Source of the DNA: a virus
DNA length: 64,000 nt
Reading direction: 5' to 3' (one strand)
Virus record (IMG/VR): IMGVR_UViG_3300005095_000015
Span: 1-64,000 of that record
The notes below the pieces were generated by a model. That model made no database searches, was not told the DNA's origin, and was given only the letters and a program-made list of their open reading frames with translations. Position 1 is the first letter of the stretch. Each line of letters opens with the position of its first letter. The translations under genes were made by a program, and so were the position numbers. Below are positions 1-7,728 of this stretch, piece by piece.

Positions 1-2
1 TC

Positions 3-344
3 TTTGAGAAGATCAAGAAGAACTGGAAAGAGTTTGGTTTAGATAAAAGCCCATCGGATACAATGGCAAAGCAGCTTGTGCTATTGCAGCCAGAGTATCA
101 AGAAGCCTATCAGGAATACATTAGAGCTAAGAAGAATGTAGAGGTGTTGAAAGCAGCTAAGACAGCTTTTGAGCAAAGGAAAAAGGCTTTAGAAAATATC
201 ACTATGCTTTGGGTGACCGGTTATTATGCTGAACCTTATGTTCCAAAGGAAGCTAAAGAGAAAGCTGAAGAGTATAACAGAAAGTTAGTTCAAGAAAAAC
301 TTACTGCAAGCTTGAAGAGGAGAGCGGCAAAGAAGGGGGATTAA
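3..344 (+). CDS. Hypothetical protein, 5' end outside the window
   Basis: The reading frame is open from the left edge and codes through to the stop at 342-344. The first internal ATG is at 63, but no ribosome-binding site precedes it and the frame stays open upstream, so the gene probably starts before base 1. The visible part is charged and helical, with many K/E/A residues. A long helix or coiled coil is likely. I do not recognise the family. A small membrane-protein gene follows after 1 base. Confidence 0.6.
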   Translation, partial: FEKIKKNWKEFGLDKSPSDTMAKQLVLLQPEYQEAYQEYIRAKKNVEVLKAAKTAFEQRKKALENITMLWVTGYYAEPYVPKEAKEKAEEYNRKLVQEKLTASLKRRAAKKGD

Positions 345-345
345 G

Positions 346-507
346 ATGCTTAAAGGTATTTTGATTGTGGGAGCAGTAGTGGCTAGCCCTTTTGTTTTGT
401 ATACAATTGCTCGTGTCGTTTCGTCAGCAGTTTTTAGAAGTTATTTTGAATTGAAGCATCAGCAGGGTAGAGATGAGAAGGTCAAAATTAACGAGAAAAT
501 ACACTAA
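346..507 (+). CDS. Small single-pass membrane protein (53 aa)
   Basis: The ATG follows the previous stop by one base, and a purine-rich GGGGGA lies just upstream. Residues 4-30 form a hydrophobic segment able to span the membrane. A short charged tail rich in K/E/Q follows. It sits directly before the SSB gene. No family is recognised; short phage membrane proteins of this kind are common. Confidence 0.5.
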   Translation: MLKGILIVGAVVASPFVLYTIARVVSSAVFRSYFELKHQQGRDEKVKINEKIH

Positions 508-524
508 CTAAGGAGGTGTTTATT

Positions 525-1604
525 ATGCCTAAAGTCGATCGCAAAAAACTGAGGGAACAATTACTTAAACAAGTTGAGCGTTCTTACCAGTCAAGAGATA
601 GCTTTGCTACAGGCAAGTCCATCTTCAAACCTGATATTGGATATCCATTCTGGAACTGTAAGGAAGGAACACATATTATTGACATTCTTCCGTTTGTAGC
701 AGGCGAGAATTGCCCTAATGCTAAGCCAGGTGAGGCAACCTACCTACTTGATTTATGGGTTCACTACAATGTAGGCCCTGATGACAGTCAGTACATCTGC
801 CTTGCTAAAACCTATGGTAAGCCTTGTCCCATTTGTGAATACAGAAAAGAGCTTGCTAAGCAGGGTGATGTAGATAAGGAAGAGTTAGATGCTTTGAGAC
901 CCAAACGCAGAACAGTCTATGCTATAATCTGTTATGACACCAAAGAGGAAGAGGAGAAGGGTATTCAAATTTGGGAAGTTGCCCACTTCTTTATGGAAAG
1001 GCACCTTACAGAGCTTGCTAAGAATCCCAGGGGTGGTGGATTTGTTTTATTCAGTTCTCCTTGGAAGGAAGAAGGTAAAAGCATACAATTTACTAAGAGA
1101 GGGCGTGGTGCAGGTAATGTAGAGTTTATTGGGCATAAGTTTGTGGATAGGGACTATGATATCCCGGAGGAGATCCTTGAGCAAGTACCAGTGCTCGATG
1201 AACTCATTCACATACCTACTTATGAGGAAGTGTACGAGGCGTTCTTTGGAAAATCCTCCGTGTCTGATGAGAGAATGAGTGAGTCAGTAGTAAAAGAGGA
1301 AGTGGTAGAAGAACCTATTGAAGAGGAAGTTGAGGAGAGACCAAGGCATAGAGCTGTTTCTAAAAGGGCATCGAGAAAAACCACAGAAAAAGAGGATATT
1401 CCTGTAGATGAATTTACTGAAGAAGCAAGCAGAGAGGCAGATGAGGGATCACCTGAGTGCCCAGGTGGTGGTGTGTTTGGTAGGGATACTGATGAGTTAG
1501 ATTATTGTACTGAGTGTGAGTTTTACGATGACTGTTTAGAGGAATACGAGCGTAGGGAGGCTGAAAGGAAGAAGAGAAGACAGGCAAGGAGGTTGCGTAG
1601 GTAA
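525..1604 (+). CDS. gp32-like single-stranded DNA-binding protein
   Basis: This is a 359-aa protein that should coat single-stranded DNA during phage replication and recombination. The start is ATG 525, placed 8 bases after AAGGAGGT; an upstream GTG in the same frame overlaps that site. Residues 80-104 carry a zinc pattern, His80, Cys92, Cys101 and Cys104 (H-x11-C-x8-C-x2-C), close to the zinc site of T4 gp32. The N-terminal 20 residues are basic, like the gp32 cooperativity domain. Residues from about 255 onward are acidic and low-complexity, like the gp32 tail that recruits partners. A second Cys cluster lies near residues 310-340. It is followed by a RecA-like gene, the usual partnership in T4-like replication. 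The family assignment rests on motif and context; I made no alignment. Confidence 0.8.
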   Translation: MPKVDRKKLREQLLKQVERSYQSRDSFATGKSIFKPDIGYPFWNCKEGTHIIDILPFVAGENCPNAKPGEATYLLDLWVHYNVGPDDSQYICLAKTYGKPCPICEYRKELAKQGDVDKEELDALRPKRRTVYAIICYDTKEEEEKGIQIWEVAHFFMERHLTELAKNPRGGGFVLFSSPWKEEGKSIQFTKRGRGAGNVEFIGHKFVDRDYDIPEEILEQVPVLDELIHIPTYEEVYEAFFGKSSVSDERMSESVVKEEVVEEPIEEEVEERPRHRAVSKRASRKTTEKEDIPVDEFTEEASREADEGSPECPGGGVFGRDTDELDYCTECEFYDDCLEEYERREAERKKRRQARRLRR

Positions 1605-1614
1605 AAGATGTTAG

Positions 1615-1664
1615 GGCAGGAGCGGTAAGCGTTGTCCATCTGGGTTTGTGTCTCAGCTCCTGCC
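1615..1664 (+). promoter_or_regulatory. Long-range inverted repeat upstream of the RecA-like gene
   Basis: GGCAGGAGC (1615-1623) is perfectly complementary to GCTCCTGCC (1656-1664), giving a 9-bp stem around a 32-base loop. It fills the 82-base gap between the SSB and RecA-like genes and ends about 10 bases before the AAGGAGG ribosome-binding site. There is no T-run, so it is not a classical terminator. An mRNA element that stabilises or regulates the recombinase message is possible. Confidence 0.4.
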
Positions 1665-1686
1665 TGTAATGTTAAGGAGGTAGACA

Positions 1687-2736
1687 ATGGCTGAGCTTAG
1701 AAAGAGAAAGAAGGCAAAACAGGACGAAGTAGAAGAGGCTGTCAAGGAAGTAGAAGAGGCTGTCAAGGAAGATGGTTTCGAAGAACATAAACCTGTTTGG
1801 GATAAAGTAGTCTCTACAGGTTCAACCTTACTTGATCTTGCTATTTCGGGTAAGCGTATAAGAGGTGGCGGTCTACCTGGCGGTATTTTGGTTGAGATAT
1901 TTGGGCCTGAGTCATCAGGAAAGACCGCAGTTATAGCGGAGATAGCAGCCAGTGCTCAGGCTCGAGGTGGCGAAGCTTTATTTCTTGACCCAGAGGCAAG
2001 GTTTGATAGAGAGTATGCGAGGATATATGGAGTAGAGATAAATGAAAAATATTATTATAGGCCTGATACGGTTACTGAGACTTTTGAGATTATCCGTAAC
2101 TGGAAGCCAAGCAAAGATGATGTTATTAATGTAGTAGCCTGCGATTCTTTAGCAGCTCTTTCTACACAGATGGAGCTTGATGATGGTGATAAGATGGGAA
2201 TGCGGCGGGCTAAAGAGTTTAGCCAAGAGTTAAGAAAGGTTTGCAGGCTTATTGCCAATAACAATTGGCTTGTTGTTTGTAGTAATCAATTGAGGCAAGG
2301 TGATAAAGGCGAAATTACCCCAGGTGGTAAAGCTATTCCATACTATTCAAGTTTGAGAATAAGGATAGCTGCTGAAGAAAAGCTCATCAAACAAGTTACT
2401 TTACCTTCAGGTAAGACAATAAAGAAAGTGATAGGCATCAAGTCTAAATTTCTTATTAAGAAGTCGTCGCTCGATGATCCATTCAGGGAAGGTTACCTTT
2501 ACATAATTTTTGGTTACGGTATAGACGATGTTAGGGCAAACCTTCAGTATATCAAAGATATGGAGAAGCTTACCAAGTATAGAGCAGTAGATAGGGAATT
2601 TCGGCGTATGGATGACGCTATAAGGTATATTGAGGAGAATGATTTATACGACGCTTTAAGGGAAGAAGTTATAAACCTTTGGGAGAGTATTGAGAGCAAG
2701 TTTGAGGTGAAGAGGAAACCTAAGCCGAGGAGATAG
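1687..2736 (+). CDS. uvsX: RecA/UvsX-family recombinase
   Basis: This 349-aa strand-exchange ATPase should form filaments on single-stranded DNA beside the gp32-like protein. Walker A is GPESSGKT at residues 73-80. A Walker B-like strand (VVACDSLAAL) follows near residue 155, and an SNQLRQG segment near residue 205 fits the RecA L2 region. The start ATG 1687 has AAGGAGG 7 bases upstream. The length matches RecA and UvsX. The N-terminal linker contains an exact 21-bp tandem duplication (1726-1746 and 1747-1767), which repeats the peptide EVEEAVK. The basic C-terminal tail ends in KRKPKPRR. T4-like context favours the UvsX name, but the sequence could equally be called a phage RecA. Confidence 0.88.
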   Translation: MAELRKRKKAKQDEVEEAVKEVEEAVKEDGFEEHKPVWDKVVSTGSTLLDLAISGKRIRGGGLPGGILVEIFGPESSGKTAVIAEIAASAQARGGEALFLDPEARFDREYARIYGVEINEKYYYRPDTVTETFEIIRNWKPSKDDVINVVACDSLAALSTQMELDDGDKMGMRRAKEFSQELRKVCRLIANNNWLVVCSNQLRQGDKGEITPGGKAIPYYSSLRIRIAAEEKLIKQVTLPSGKTIKKVIGIKSKFLIKKSSLDDPFREGYLYIIFGYGIDDVRANLQYIKDMEKLTKYRAVDREFRRMDDAIRYIEENDLYDALREEVINLWESIESKFEVKRKPKPRR

Positions 2737-2739
2737 TTA

Positions 2740-2991
2740 ATGCGCAGCAAGGTATATTTAGTAGTTGAGCAAAAGCCTGATTATGCAGTTTTCTACGGCG
2801 GGACTGGTAAGGCAGGAGAAAGTGTGGTGTTGAAAGGTGTGTTTGCTGATAAACAGCAGGCAGATCAGTTGTATAGCAAGTTGGTTAAAGGTTCTGGTTG
2901 TGGGTGTTCGGGGAAGTTTTCAATTTTTGAGGTAGATCCTGACAAGGAAATAGATGTTATGTTAGCCTATGTGTGGTGTGATAGGAGATAA
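2740..2991 (+). CDS. Hypothetical protein (83 aa)
   Basis: The gene starts 3 bases after the recombinase stop, and the purine-rich end of that gene (GAGGAGAT) may serve as the ribosome-binding site. The N-terminal half reads as beta strands (KVYLVVEQ, YAVFYGG), and a GCGCSG motif lies near residue 55. The C-terminus contains CDRR. No family is recognised. Its position in the recombination operon is the only functional hint. Confidence 0.5.
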   Translation: MRSKVYLVVEQKPDYAVFYGGTGKAGESVVLKGVFADKQQADQLYSKLVKGSGCGCSGKFSIFEVDPDKEIDVMLAYVWCDRR

Positions 2992-2994
2992 GCG

Positions 2995-3243
2995 ATGAAA
3001 GTAGCGCTAAGGCTTAAAGTGAAGTGTTGTAACTGCCTGAATAGCTATTTCCGACTCCGAGGCAAGTACTATGATTGTGTGGATGGTATATGTGTTCTTT
3101 GTGGAGAGCCGAAAGAGTTAGGTGATATTCTTGCAGATCTTTTGAGTGAGGGTGTTTTAAAATCGGTGGAAGTTCTTGGCATGGCTTATACTCTAGATTC
3201 TTTTGCGGAGCTGGAGGCTCAGGGTGGGCAAGAAAGGAAATAA
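2995..3243 (+). CDS. Small zinc-finger-like protein (82 aa)
   Basis: Two Cys pairs, CCNC near residue 11 and CVLC near residue 34, with a further Cys between them, suggest a zinc-binding fold. The C-terminal half is helical. The gene overlaps the start of the downstream nuclease gene, so the two are probably translationally coupled. I do not recognise a specific family. Confidence 0.5.
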   Translation: MKVALRLKVKCCNCLNSYFRLRGKYYDCVDGICVLCGEPKELGDILADLLSEGVLKSVEVLGMAYTLDSFAELEAQGGQERK

Positions 3244-3775
3244 AGGAAAGGGTAAACACAAAGGCTCTCAATTTGAGAGGGATGTCTGTAGAATCTTAAC
3301 CAAATGGGTTACTGGCAAGGAAGATCCAGTTATCTTTTGGCGCACTGCTGGTAGTGGTTCTCAATTTACGGTTAAGAAAGGTGAGTCCCCTATGTGCGGA
3401 GACATTATGGCAGTTGATCCAAGAGGTGAGCCTTTTATAGATTATTTTTGTGTTGAGTGTAAAAATTGGAGAAGAATACCTATAATGGCATTCCTTACAG
3501 GACAAGAAGTTGGTTTGCTTAAGGAGTGGTGGGAAGAGCTTGTAGGTAAATGTAGTTGGGCAGACAAGAAACCTCTTTTAATATTCAAAGAAAATTATCA
3601 ACCTATTTATGCTCTTATGCAGACTTCTGAGTTTTTCGAGTTGTCTGACTGGGTAGGTAAACCCGAGAGATATTTTCAGGTCAAGTTACCTTGGGTTGAT
3701 GGAGTGCTTATGGCTTTGGTTGAGTTTTTGGATTGGGTTGATATTGGTATATTTGAGCAACTTAGAAAGGAGTGA
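3224..3775 (+). CDS. PD-(D/E)xK nuclease, Holliday-junction-resolvase-like
   Basis: This is a putative DNA endonuclease. The basic N-terminus precedes FERD (first acidic residue), a GDIM motif (catalytic Asp) and VECKNW (the ExK core of PD-(D/E)xK nucleases), in the order and spacing seen in Hjc-like and RecB-like phage nucleases. I chose GTG 3224 because GGAGG lies about 8 bases upstream, inside the previous gene. A TTG at 3203 would add seven residues but has no good site. It lies between the recombinase and Rad50/Mre11 genes, which supports a role in processing recombination intermediates. Resolvase and structure-specific nuclease are both open. Confidence 0.6.
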   Translation: MGKKGNKGKGKHKGSQFERDVCRILTKWVTGKEDPVIFWRTAGSGSQFTVKKGESPMCGDIMAVDPRGEPFIDYFCVECKNWRRIPIMAFLTGQEVGLLKEWWEELVGKCSWADKKPLLIFKENYQPIYALMQTSEFFELSDWVGKPERYFQVKLPWVDGVLMALVEFLDWVDIGIFEQLRKE

Positions 3776-3778
3776 TTT

Positions 3779-3808
3779 GTTTCATCTCTAAGTGGAATTG
3801 GTTATAAT
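3779..3808 (+). promoter_or_regulatory. Phage promoter P1 (box plus TATAAT)
   Basis: GTTTCATCTCTAAG (3779-3792) is followed by exactly 10 bases and TATAAT (3803-3808). The same arrangement occurs at 9009, 12615, 16199 and 21442. It lies just upstream of the Rad50 N-half gene. If transcription starts 7 bases after the -10, the box is centred near -30, as in T4 MotA-dependent middle promoters. Confidence 0.8.
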
Positions 3809-3827
3809 ATACAGTAGGAGGGCGGAC

Positions 3828-4934
3828 ATGATTAGAAAAATTACGATTGAAAACTTTCAATCCCATAAGCATACTGAGGTAGAGTTCTGTCCCGGTGTAA
3901 ATGTTATTACCGGACGCTCCGATTCAGGTAAGAGTTCAATTCTCAGAGCTTTGCAATGGGTTTTATGGAACCGTCCAACAGGCTTTGCTTTCCATTCTTA
4001 CTTTGCTAAGAAGGAACCTACTAAGGTAAAGGTTGAGTTTGATGATGGTTCTGTAATAGAGAGGATAAAGAGCAGTAGAGAGAACAAATACATAGTTAAC
4101 GGAGTAGAGCTTAAGGCGCTTGGCTCTCAGGTACCCGAAGAGGTTTTGCAGACACATAAATTAGAAGATTTTAATCTACAAACACAATTTGAAAACTATT
4201 TCTTACTTCAGGATTCTCCGGGTGAGGTTGCAAGGAAACTTAACAAAGTAGTAGGGCTTGATATTATTGACGAGTTGGTTAAGCGTGCTAATAGTTATGT
4301 AAATTCATTTCGTTCTCAGATTTCCGAATCGGATATTCGCATAGAGGAGCTACAAAAGGAAATAGAAGGTTATTGCTATTTAGACGAGATAGAACCTTTA
4401 CTTGTTCAAGTTGATGACTATTTGCATGAGCTTGAGCAGTTAGAGAGCGAATTAGATGAGCTTAAGCAGTTGGTAACGGATTTGGAAGAGTTGGAGAGAA
4501 TGCTTGCAGAGTTTGTTGATATTGAGACTTTAGAAGAGAAGTTACAACAGTTAGAGTCTTTGGAATGTGAATTACAGCAAGTTACGGAAGAACTTACAAG
4601 ACTCAGCGGTGTAGTGAGGGAGATCGAGTTAGTCGAGCAGGAGTTGCTGGAGTTTGAAGAGTTTGGAGACTTTGCTGAATTAGAAGAGGAGATGGATGAG
4701 ATTCTTTCGTTAGTAGAGAGGATACAGAAAATAGAGGAAAAGTTGGAAGGGTTGCAGGGTTGGGTTGAGGATTGGTTAGATGTAAGTGCTTTGTTGAATC
4801 GAGCAGATGAGTTACTTAGGGATTATGTTGGGGAGTATTTGGAGTCGATAGAGACTGCTGGTGTTTGTCCTGTATGCAAGTCTTCTATTACTAAGGATTG
4901 TATCGAGGAGATTAAGGAGGAGCTTTTATCATGA
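3828..4934 (+). CDS. Rad50/SbcC-like ATPase, N-terminal half ending at the zinc hook
   Basis: This 368-aa protein is the first half of a Rad50 (T4 gp46-type) ATPase, which works with Mre11 to process DNA ends. Walker A GRSDSGKSS is at residues 29-37 and a Q-loop-like LQTQFENYFLLQD near residue 120. A Leu/Glu-rich coiled coil follows, at roughly residues 150-330. The zinc hook CPVC (Cys347, Cys350) lies 19 residues before the stop. There is no signature motif, Walker B or returning coil here; those are encoded separately at 6834-7451. I chose ATG 3828 because TAGGAGGG lies 7 bases upstream. An in-frame start at 3792 falls inside promoter P1. The stop overlaps the Mre11 start by 4 bases. Confidence 0.85.
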   Translation: MIRKITIENFQSHKHTEVEFCPGVNVITGRSDSGKSSILRALQWVLWNRPTGFAFHSYFAKKEPTKVKVEFDDGSVIERIKSSRENKYIVNGVELKALGSQVPEEVLQTHKLEDFNLQTQFENYFLLQDSPGEVARKLNKVVGLDIIDELVKRANSYVNSFRSQISESDIRIEELQKEIEGYCYLDEIEPLLVQVDDYLHELEQLESELDELKQLVTDLEELERMLAEFVDIETLEEKLQQLESLECELQQVTEELTRLSGVVREIELVEQELLEFEEFGDFAELEEEMDEILSLVERIQKIEEKLEGLQGWVEDWLDVSALLNRADELLRDYVGEYLESIETAGVCPVCKSSITKDCIEEIKEELLS

Positions 4935-5830
4935 AAATCCTTTGCTTTGGAGACATTCACCTACGCTACCGTAAACCTGAGAACAGACTTGATGATTATT
5001 TCGAAACTCAGTTCAAGAAGTTACGCTGGGCTTTTGACTTAGCGGTAAAGGAAAAATGCAAGGTTGTAATCATGCCCGGTGATGTCTTTGATACAGCTAC
5101 AGCAAGCTATGCTGTTACAAGCAGGTTTATGTTTGAGCTTTACAAGTATCGTAAGGAGTTCAGGGTTTTAGCTGTTTATGGACAGCATGATTTACGGTTT
5201 CACAGCACTCAAAGGGAAAACACACCACTTTATGCGGTGGCTTCAGCGGGGCTGATTCACATTCTAAGTTCTAAACCTTTTACCTTATTCGGTTGCAACT
5301 TTTACGGGGCTTCTTGGGAAGAGGAGATTCCAAAGGTTGAAACTCAGAGTCCTAATGTCTTAGTGACACACAGAATGGTTATCAAGGACGAAAAGCTTTG
5401 GTCGACCCAGGACGAGTTTGAGACTTCTTATCAGTTGCTTAGGCGGACTAAGTTTGACCTGATCGTTTGTGGTGACAATCATACTTTCTTTGTAGATAAT
5501 TACGAGGGTAGGTGGTTGGTAAATTGCGGTTCTTTATGCAGAATGAAGGTAGACCAGGTTGGACATAAACCAGCAGTCGTTATTTATGATACGAAGACAA
5601 GAGAAGCTAAGATTCATTACATTCCCGTAGAACCGGCTGAAAAAGTACTTAATCTAAAGGTTTATGAGAAGAAGGAGAAAGATTTGGCAATAGAGGCTTT
5701 TGTAGAGTCTTTGTCAAGCGCTGAAGAAGTAAGTTTGGATTTTCTTTCTAACTTATGGGCTTATGTGGAGAAAAACAAAGTGGAGCAGGGTGTGGTTGAT
5801 GCTTTGAAGGAAATGTTGAGGGAGGAGTGA
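4931..5830 (+). CDS. Mre11/SbcD-like nuclease (T4 gp47-type)
   Basis: This 299-aa metallophosphoesterase is the nuclease partner of Rad50. The motifs appear in order: GDIHL near residue 7, GDVFD near 50, GQHD near 83 (GNHD in most relatives), THR near 149 and GDNH near 182. Together they form the two-metal active site. The length is close to T4 gp47. The ATG overlaps the Rad50 N-half stop, with GGAGGAG upstream, so the two are coupled and probably made in equal amounts. The C-terminal 60 residues are helical and would be expected to contact Rad50. Confidence 0.87.
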   Translation: MKILCFGDIHLRYRKPENRLDDYFETQFKKLRWAFDLAVKEKCKVVIMPGDVFDTATASYAVTSRFMFELYKYRKEFRVLAVYGQHDLRFHSTQRENTPLYAVASAGLIHILSSKPFTLFGCNFYGASWEEEIPKVETQSPNVLVTHRMVIKDEKLWSTQDEFETSYQLLRRTKFDLIVCGDNHTFFVDNYEGRWLVNCGSLCRMKVDQVGHKPAVVIYDTKTREAKIHYIPVEPAEKVLNLKVYEKKEKDLAIEAFVESLSSAEEVSLDFLSNLWAYVEKNKVEQGVVDALKEMLREE

Positions 5831-5831
5831 T

Positions 5832-6299
5832 ATGGCTGCAGTAATAACTAAAGTTGAAGAGTACAACACACTCGAAAGATGGTATCCGATTGCGTCTCAA
5901 GTCGCTCTTCTTTGTTGTTTAGGCTCTTGTTTAGGACTGACTGATTATACGGAAGACAAAAGAATGATCGAAAGAGATACGAAGGCTTTTAGGGAGGGCG
6001 GTAAGTGGTACAGGGTTACTGTGAAGGCAGATAATGTTCAAGACGATGCTGTGGCTTTGGCTTTTTGGCTGAGGGAGATGTACGAGAAGTATTCAGAGCT
6101 TGAATTTTGGCTGATTATGCATGATAAGATTGATTCTCGAACCAGATGGTACGAGATAGCCACTACCCCTAAAGATTACAAGTTAGACGCATCCAGGATG
6201 GTAGCTTATTGTAAGGAGTGTGGTGTTTTTGTTCCTTTGAGAGATGTTGGTGAGAATTGCCCTAAGTGCGGAAGACCTTTTAGGTATGGATGGATGTGA
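5832..6299 (+). CDS. Hypothetical protein with C-terminal zinc ribbon (155 aa)
   Basis: The gene starts 1 base after the Mre11 stop. The C-terminal 25 residues hold CKEC and CPKCG, a zinc ribbon. The N-terminal part is mixed alpha/beta with a CCLGSC cluster. The family is unknown. It sits between the Mre11 and Rad50 C-half genes, so it may associate with that complex, but only its position suggests this. Confidence 0.55.
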   Translation: MAAVITKVEEYNTLERWYPIASQVALLCCLGSCLGLTDYTEDKRMIERDTKAFREGGKWYRVTVKADNVQDDAVALAFWLREMYEKYSELEFWLIMHDKIDSRTRWYEIATTPKDYKLDASRMVAYCKECGVFVPLRDVGENCPKCGRPFRYGWM

Positions 6300-6325
6300 T
6301 GGTTTATAAATTTGGGGGCGATGCA

Positions 6326-6598
6326 ATGATACTTGAGCTAAGAAAAGGCAGGCCTACCGAGTCTGGAATTTACTTAGTGTTCTATGGCAGGTGGGAGTCT
6401 ATTCACGGGCATTTTGATGAGTTTATTATTTACAGAGGTGTGGTTACTTGTTTTTCGGATAGATTCTATGAAACGAACGGTGGTTCTGAGCATAGGTATT
6501 TGAATTCTGACGATTTTCTTATACTTGCTCATGTCAGGTTGCCTTCGGATAAAGAATTGTCTGAATGGTTACAAGGCTATGAAGGGGGTGTAGAATGA
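6326..6598 (+). CDS. DUF551-like small protein
   Basis: The 90-aa product begins MILELRKGRPTESGIYLV, which resembles small phage DUF551-type proteins (a W/P-rich, G-x-Y-L-V-rich fold). The start was placed at ATG 6326 because the similarity begins there and GGGGGCG lies upstream. In-frame ATGs at 6290 and 6299 would add only a few unlike residues. The stop overlaps the next ATG by 4 bases. Function is unknown. Confidence 0.5.
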   Translation: MILELRKGRPTESGIYLVFYGRWESIHGHFDEFIIYRGVVTCFSDRFYETNGGSEHRYLNSDDFLILAHVRLPSDKELSEWLQGYEGGVE

Positions 6599-6834
6599 AA
6601 GAAGTCTTAAGTGAACTCAACAGTCTTAGACGCAAAATTGAGAAAATGAAAGCAGAGAAGGCAAAGCTTGAGGGCAGAAAAGCTGAGCTTCTGAAAAGGC
6701 TTGAGGAGTTCGGTGTTAAGTCGCCAGATCAGGCTAAGAAGAGGATTTCAGTGTTAGAGAGAAAGGCTGAGAGCTTAAGGGAAGAGATTGAGGAGAGGTT
6801 GGAAGAGTTAAGGCAGAAGCTGGGAGGTTATTAA
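6595..6834 (+). CDS. Short coiled-coil protein next to the Rad50 C-half
   Basis: Nearly all 79 residues form a charged heptad-like helix (K/E/L/R), with one break near GVKSPDQ. That break resembles a coiled-coil turn, giving two helices of about 35 residues. It overlaps both neighbours by 1-4 bases. Because the Rad50 C-half has only about 60 residues of coil and the N-half about 180, this protein could supply missing coil, but that is inference. Confidence 0.55.
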   Translation: MKEVLSELNSLRRKIEKMKAEKAKLEGRKAELLKRLEEFGVKSPDQAKKRISVLERKAESLREEIEERLEELRQKLGGY

Positions 6835-7451
6835 TGAGTTTGCAAGCGGAATTTAGTCAGTTAAAGTCCAGATTTCTTGAGTTGAAAGCAAGAAGAGACT
6901 TACTTAAAGAACAACTTGAAAAGGAAAAACAGAGAAAACAGGAGCTTGAAACCAAACACGAAAACTTTACCAAAGCTCGTTCTATAATCCAAGAAGTAGC
7001 AAGGCAAACCCAATCTAAACTTGAGCTTAGAGTATCTTCTCTTGTTACCACGGCCTTATCAGCAGTCTTTCCTGATCCTTACAAGTTCGAAACTGAGTTC
7101 GTTACGAAGCGTAATAAGACGGAATGTGAGTTTTGGTTTACAAAAAGTAAAGAGAAGATGAAGCCTCTTGACTCCTCAGGCGGGGGTCCTATAGATGTAG
7201 CTTCTTTTGCATTGAGACTTGTCTTTTGGTCATTGAGGAAGACTCGTCCAGTTCTTGTCCTTGATGAAACCTTCAGGTTCGTTTCTATGGATCTGCAGTA
7301 TAAGTGCAGTGAAATGCTCAAGATGTTGTCAGAAAAGCTCGGTGTTCAAATTATACTTGTATCTCACTCTCCTGAAATTATACAATCAGCAGATAAGGTG
7401 TTTAGAGTAGAAAATAGAAATGGTGTGAGTTATGTTGAGGAGGTGCAATAG
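6834..7451 (+). CDS. Rad50/SbcC-like ATPase, C-terminal half
   Basis: This 205-aa protein holds the second half of the Rad50 ATPase head. Residues 1-65 are coiled coil. The signature segment DSSGGGPIDVASF is near residues 113-125, Walker B is PVLVLDE at 139-145, and the switch histidine is in ILVSHSPE (His178). There is no Walker A and no zinc hook. Alone it cannot bind and hydrolyse ATP; it needs the N-half encoded at 3828-4934. It starts at the stop of the coiled-coil gene (GGGAGG upstream). Four genes separate the two halves. Confidence 0.85.
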   Translation: MSLQAEFSQLKSRFLELKARRDLLKEQLEKEKQRKQELETKHENFTKARSIIQEVARQTQSKLELRVSSLVTTALSAVFPDPYKFETEFVTKRNKTECEFWFTKSKEKMKPLDSSGGGPIDVASFALRLVFWSLRKTRPVLVLDETFRFVSMDLQYKCSEMLKMLSEKLGVQIILVSHSPEIIQSADKVFRVENRNGVSYVEEVQ

Positions 7452-7717
7452 TGGAGAGAGTTAGCAAAGGTATGGTGGATGTGTTAAGAGAGGTGTCTCC
7501 TAGAAATAAGCGTGAGGAAGACTTGGTTGTGCAATCAGTGTTTCGCTTAATGTATTTGATGTCAGAAGCAGCTCCGGGCGAGACTTTACGCTTAGGTATT
7601 TACAAGGTAGAAAAAGTAACTGATGATTTGCTTTCGGTTTCTGTTGCTCTTAGTGAGAAGGAATCTGTTGAAGCAGGACTTGAGCGACTTGCAGAGAAAG
7701 GTCTTATCTCATTTTAG
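7451..7717 (+). CDS. Hypothetical protein (88 aa)
   Basis: The GTG start at 7451 follows AGGAGGTG and abuts the stop of the Rad50 C-half. The protein is mixed alpha/beta and ends LAEKGLISF, which resembles the end of a winged-helix or helical bundle. No motif is diagnostic. Co-translation with the Rad50 C-half is likely. Confidence 0.5.
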   Translation: MERVSKGMVDVLREVSPRNKREEDLVVQSVFRLMYLMSEAAPGETLRLGIYKVEKVTDDLLSVSVALSEKESVEAGLERLAEKGLISF

Positions 7718-7728
7718 GGGGTTAATAT

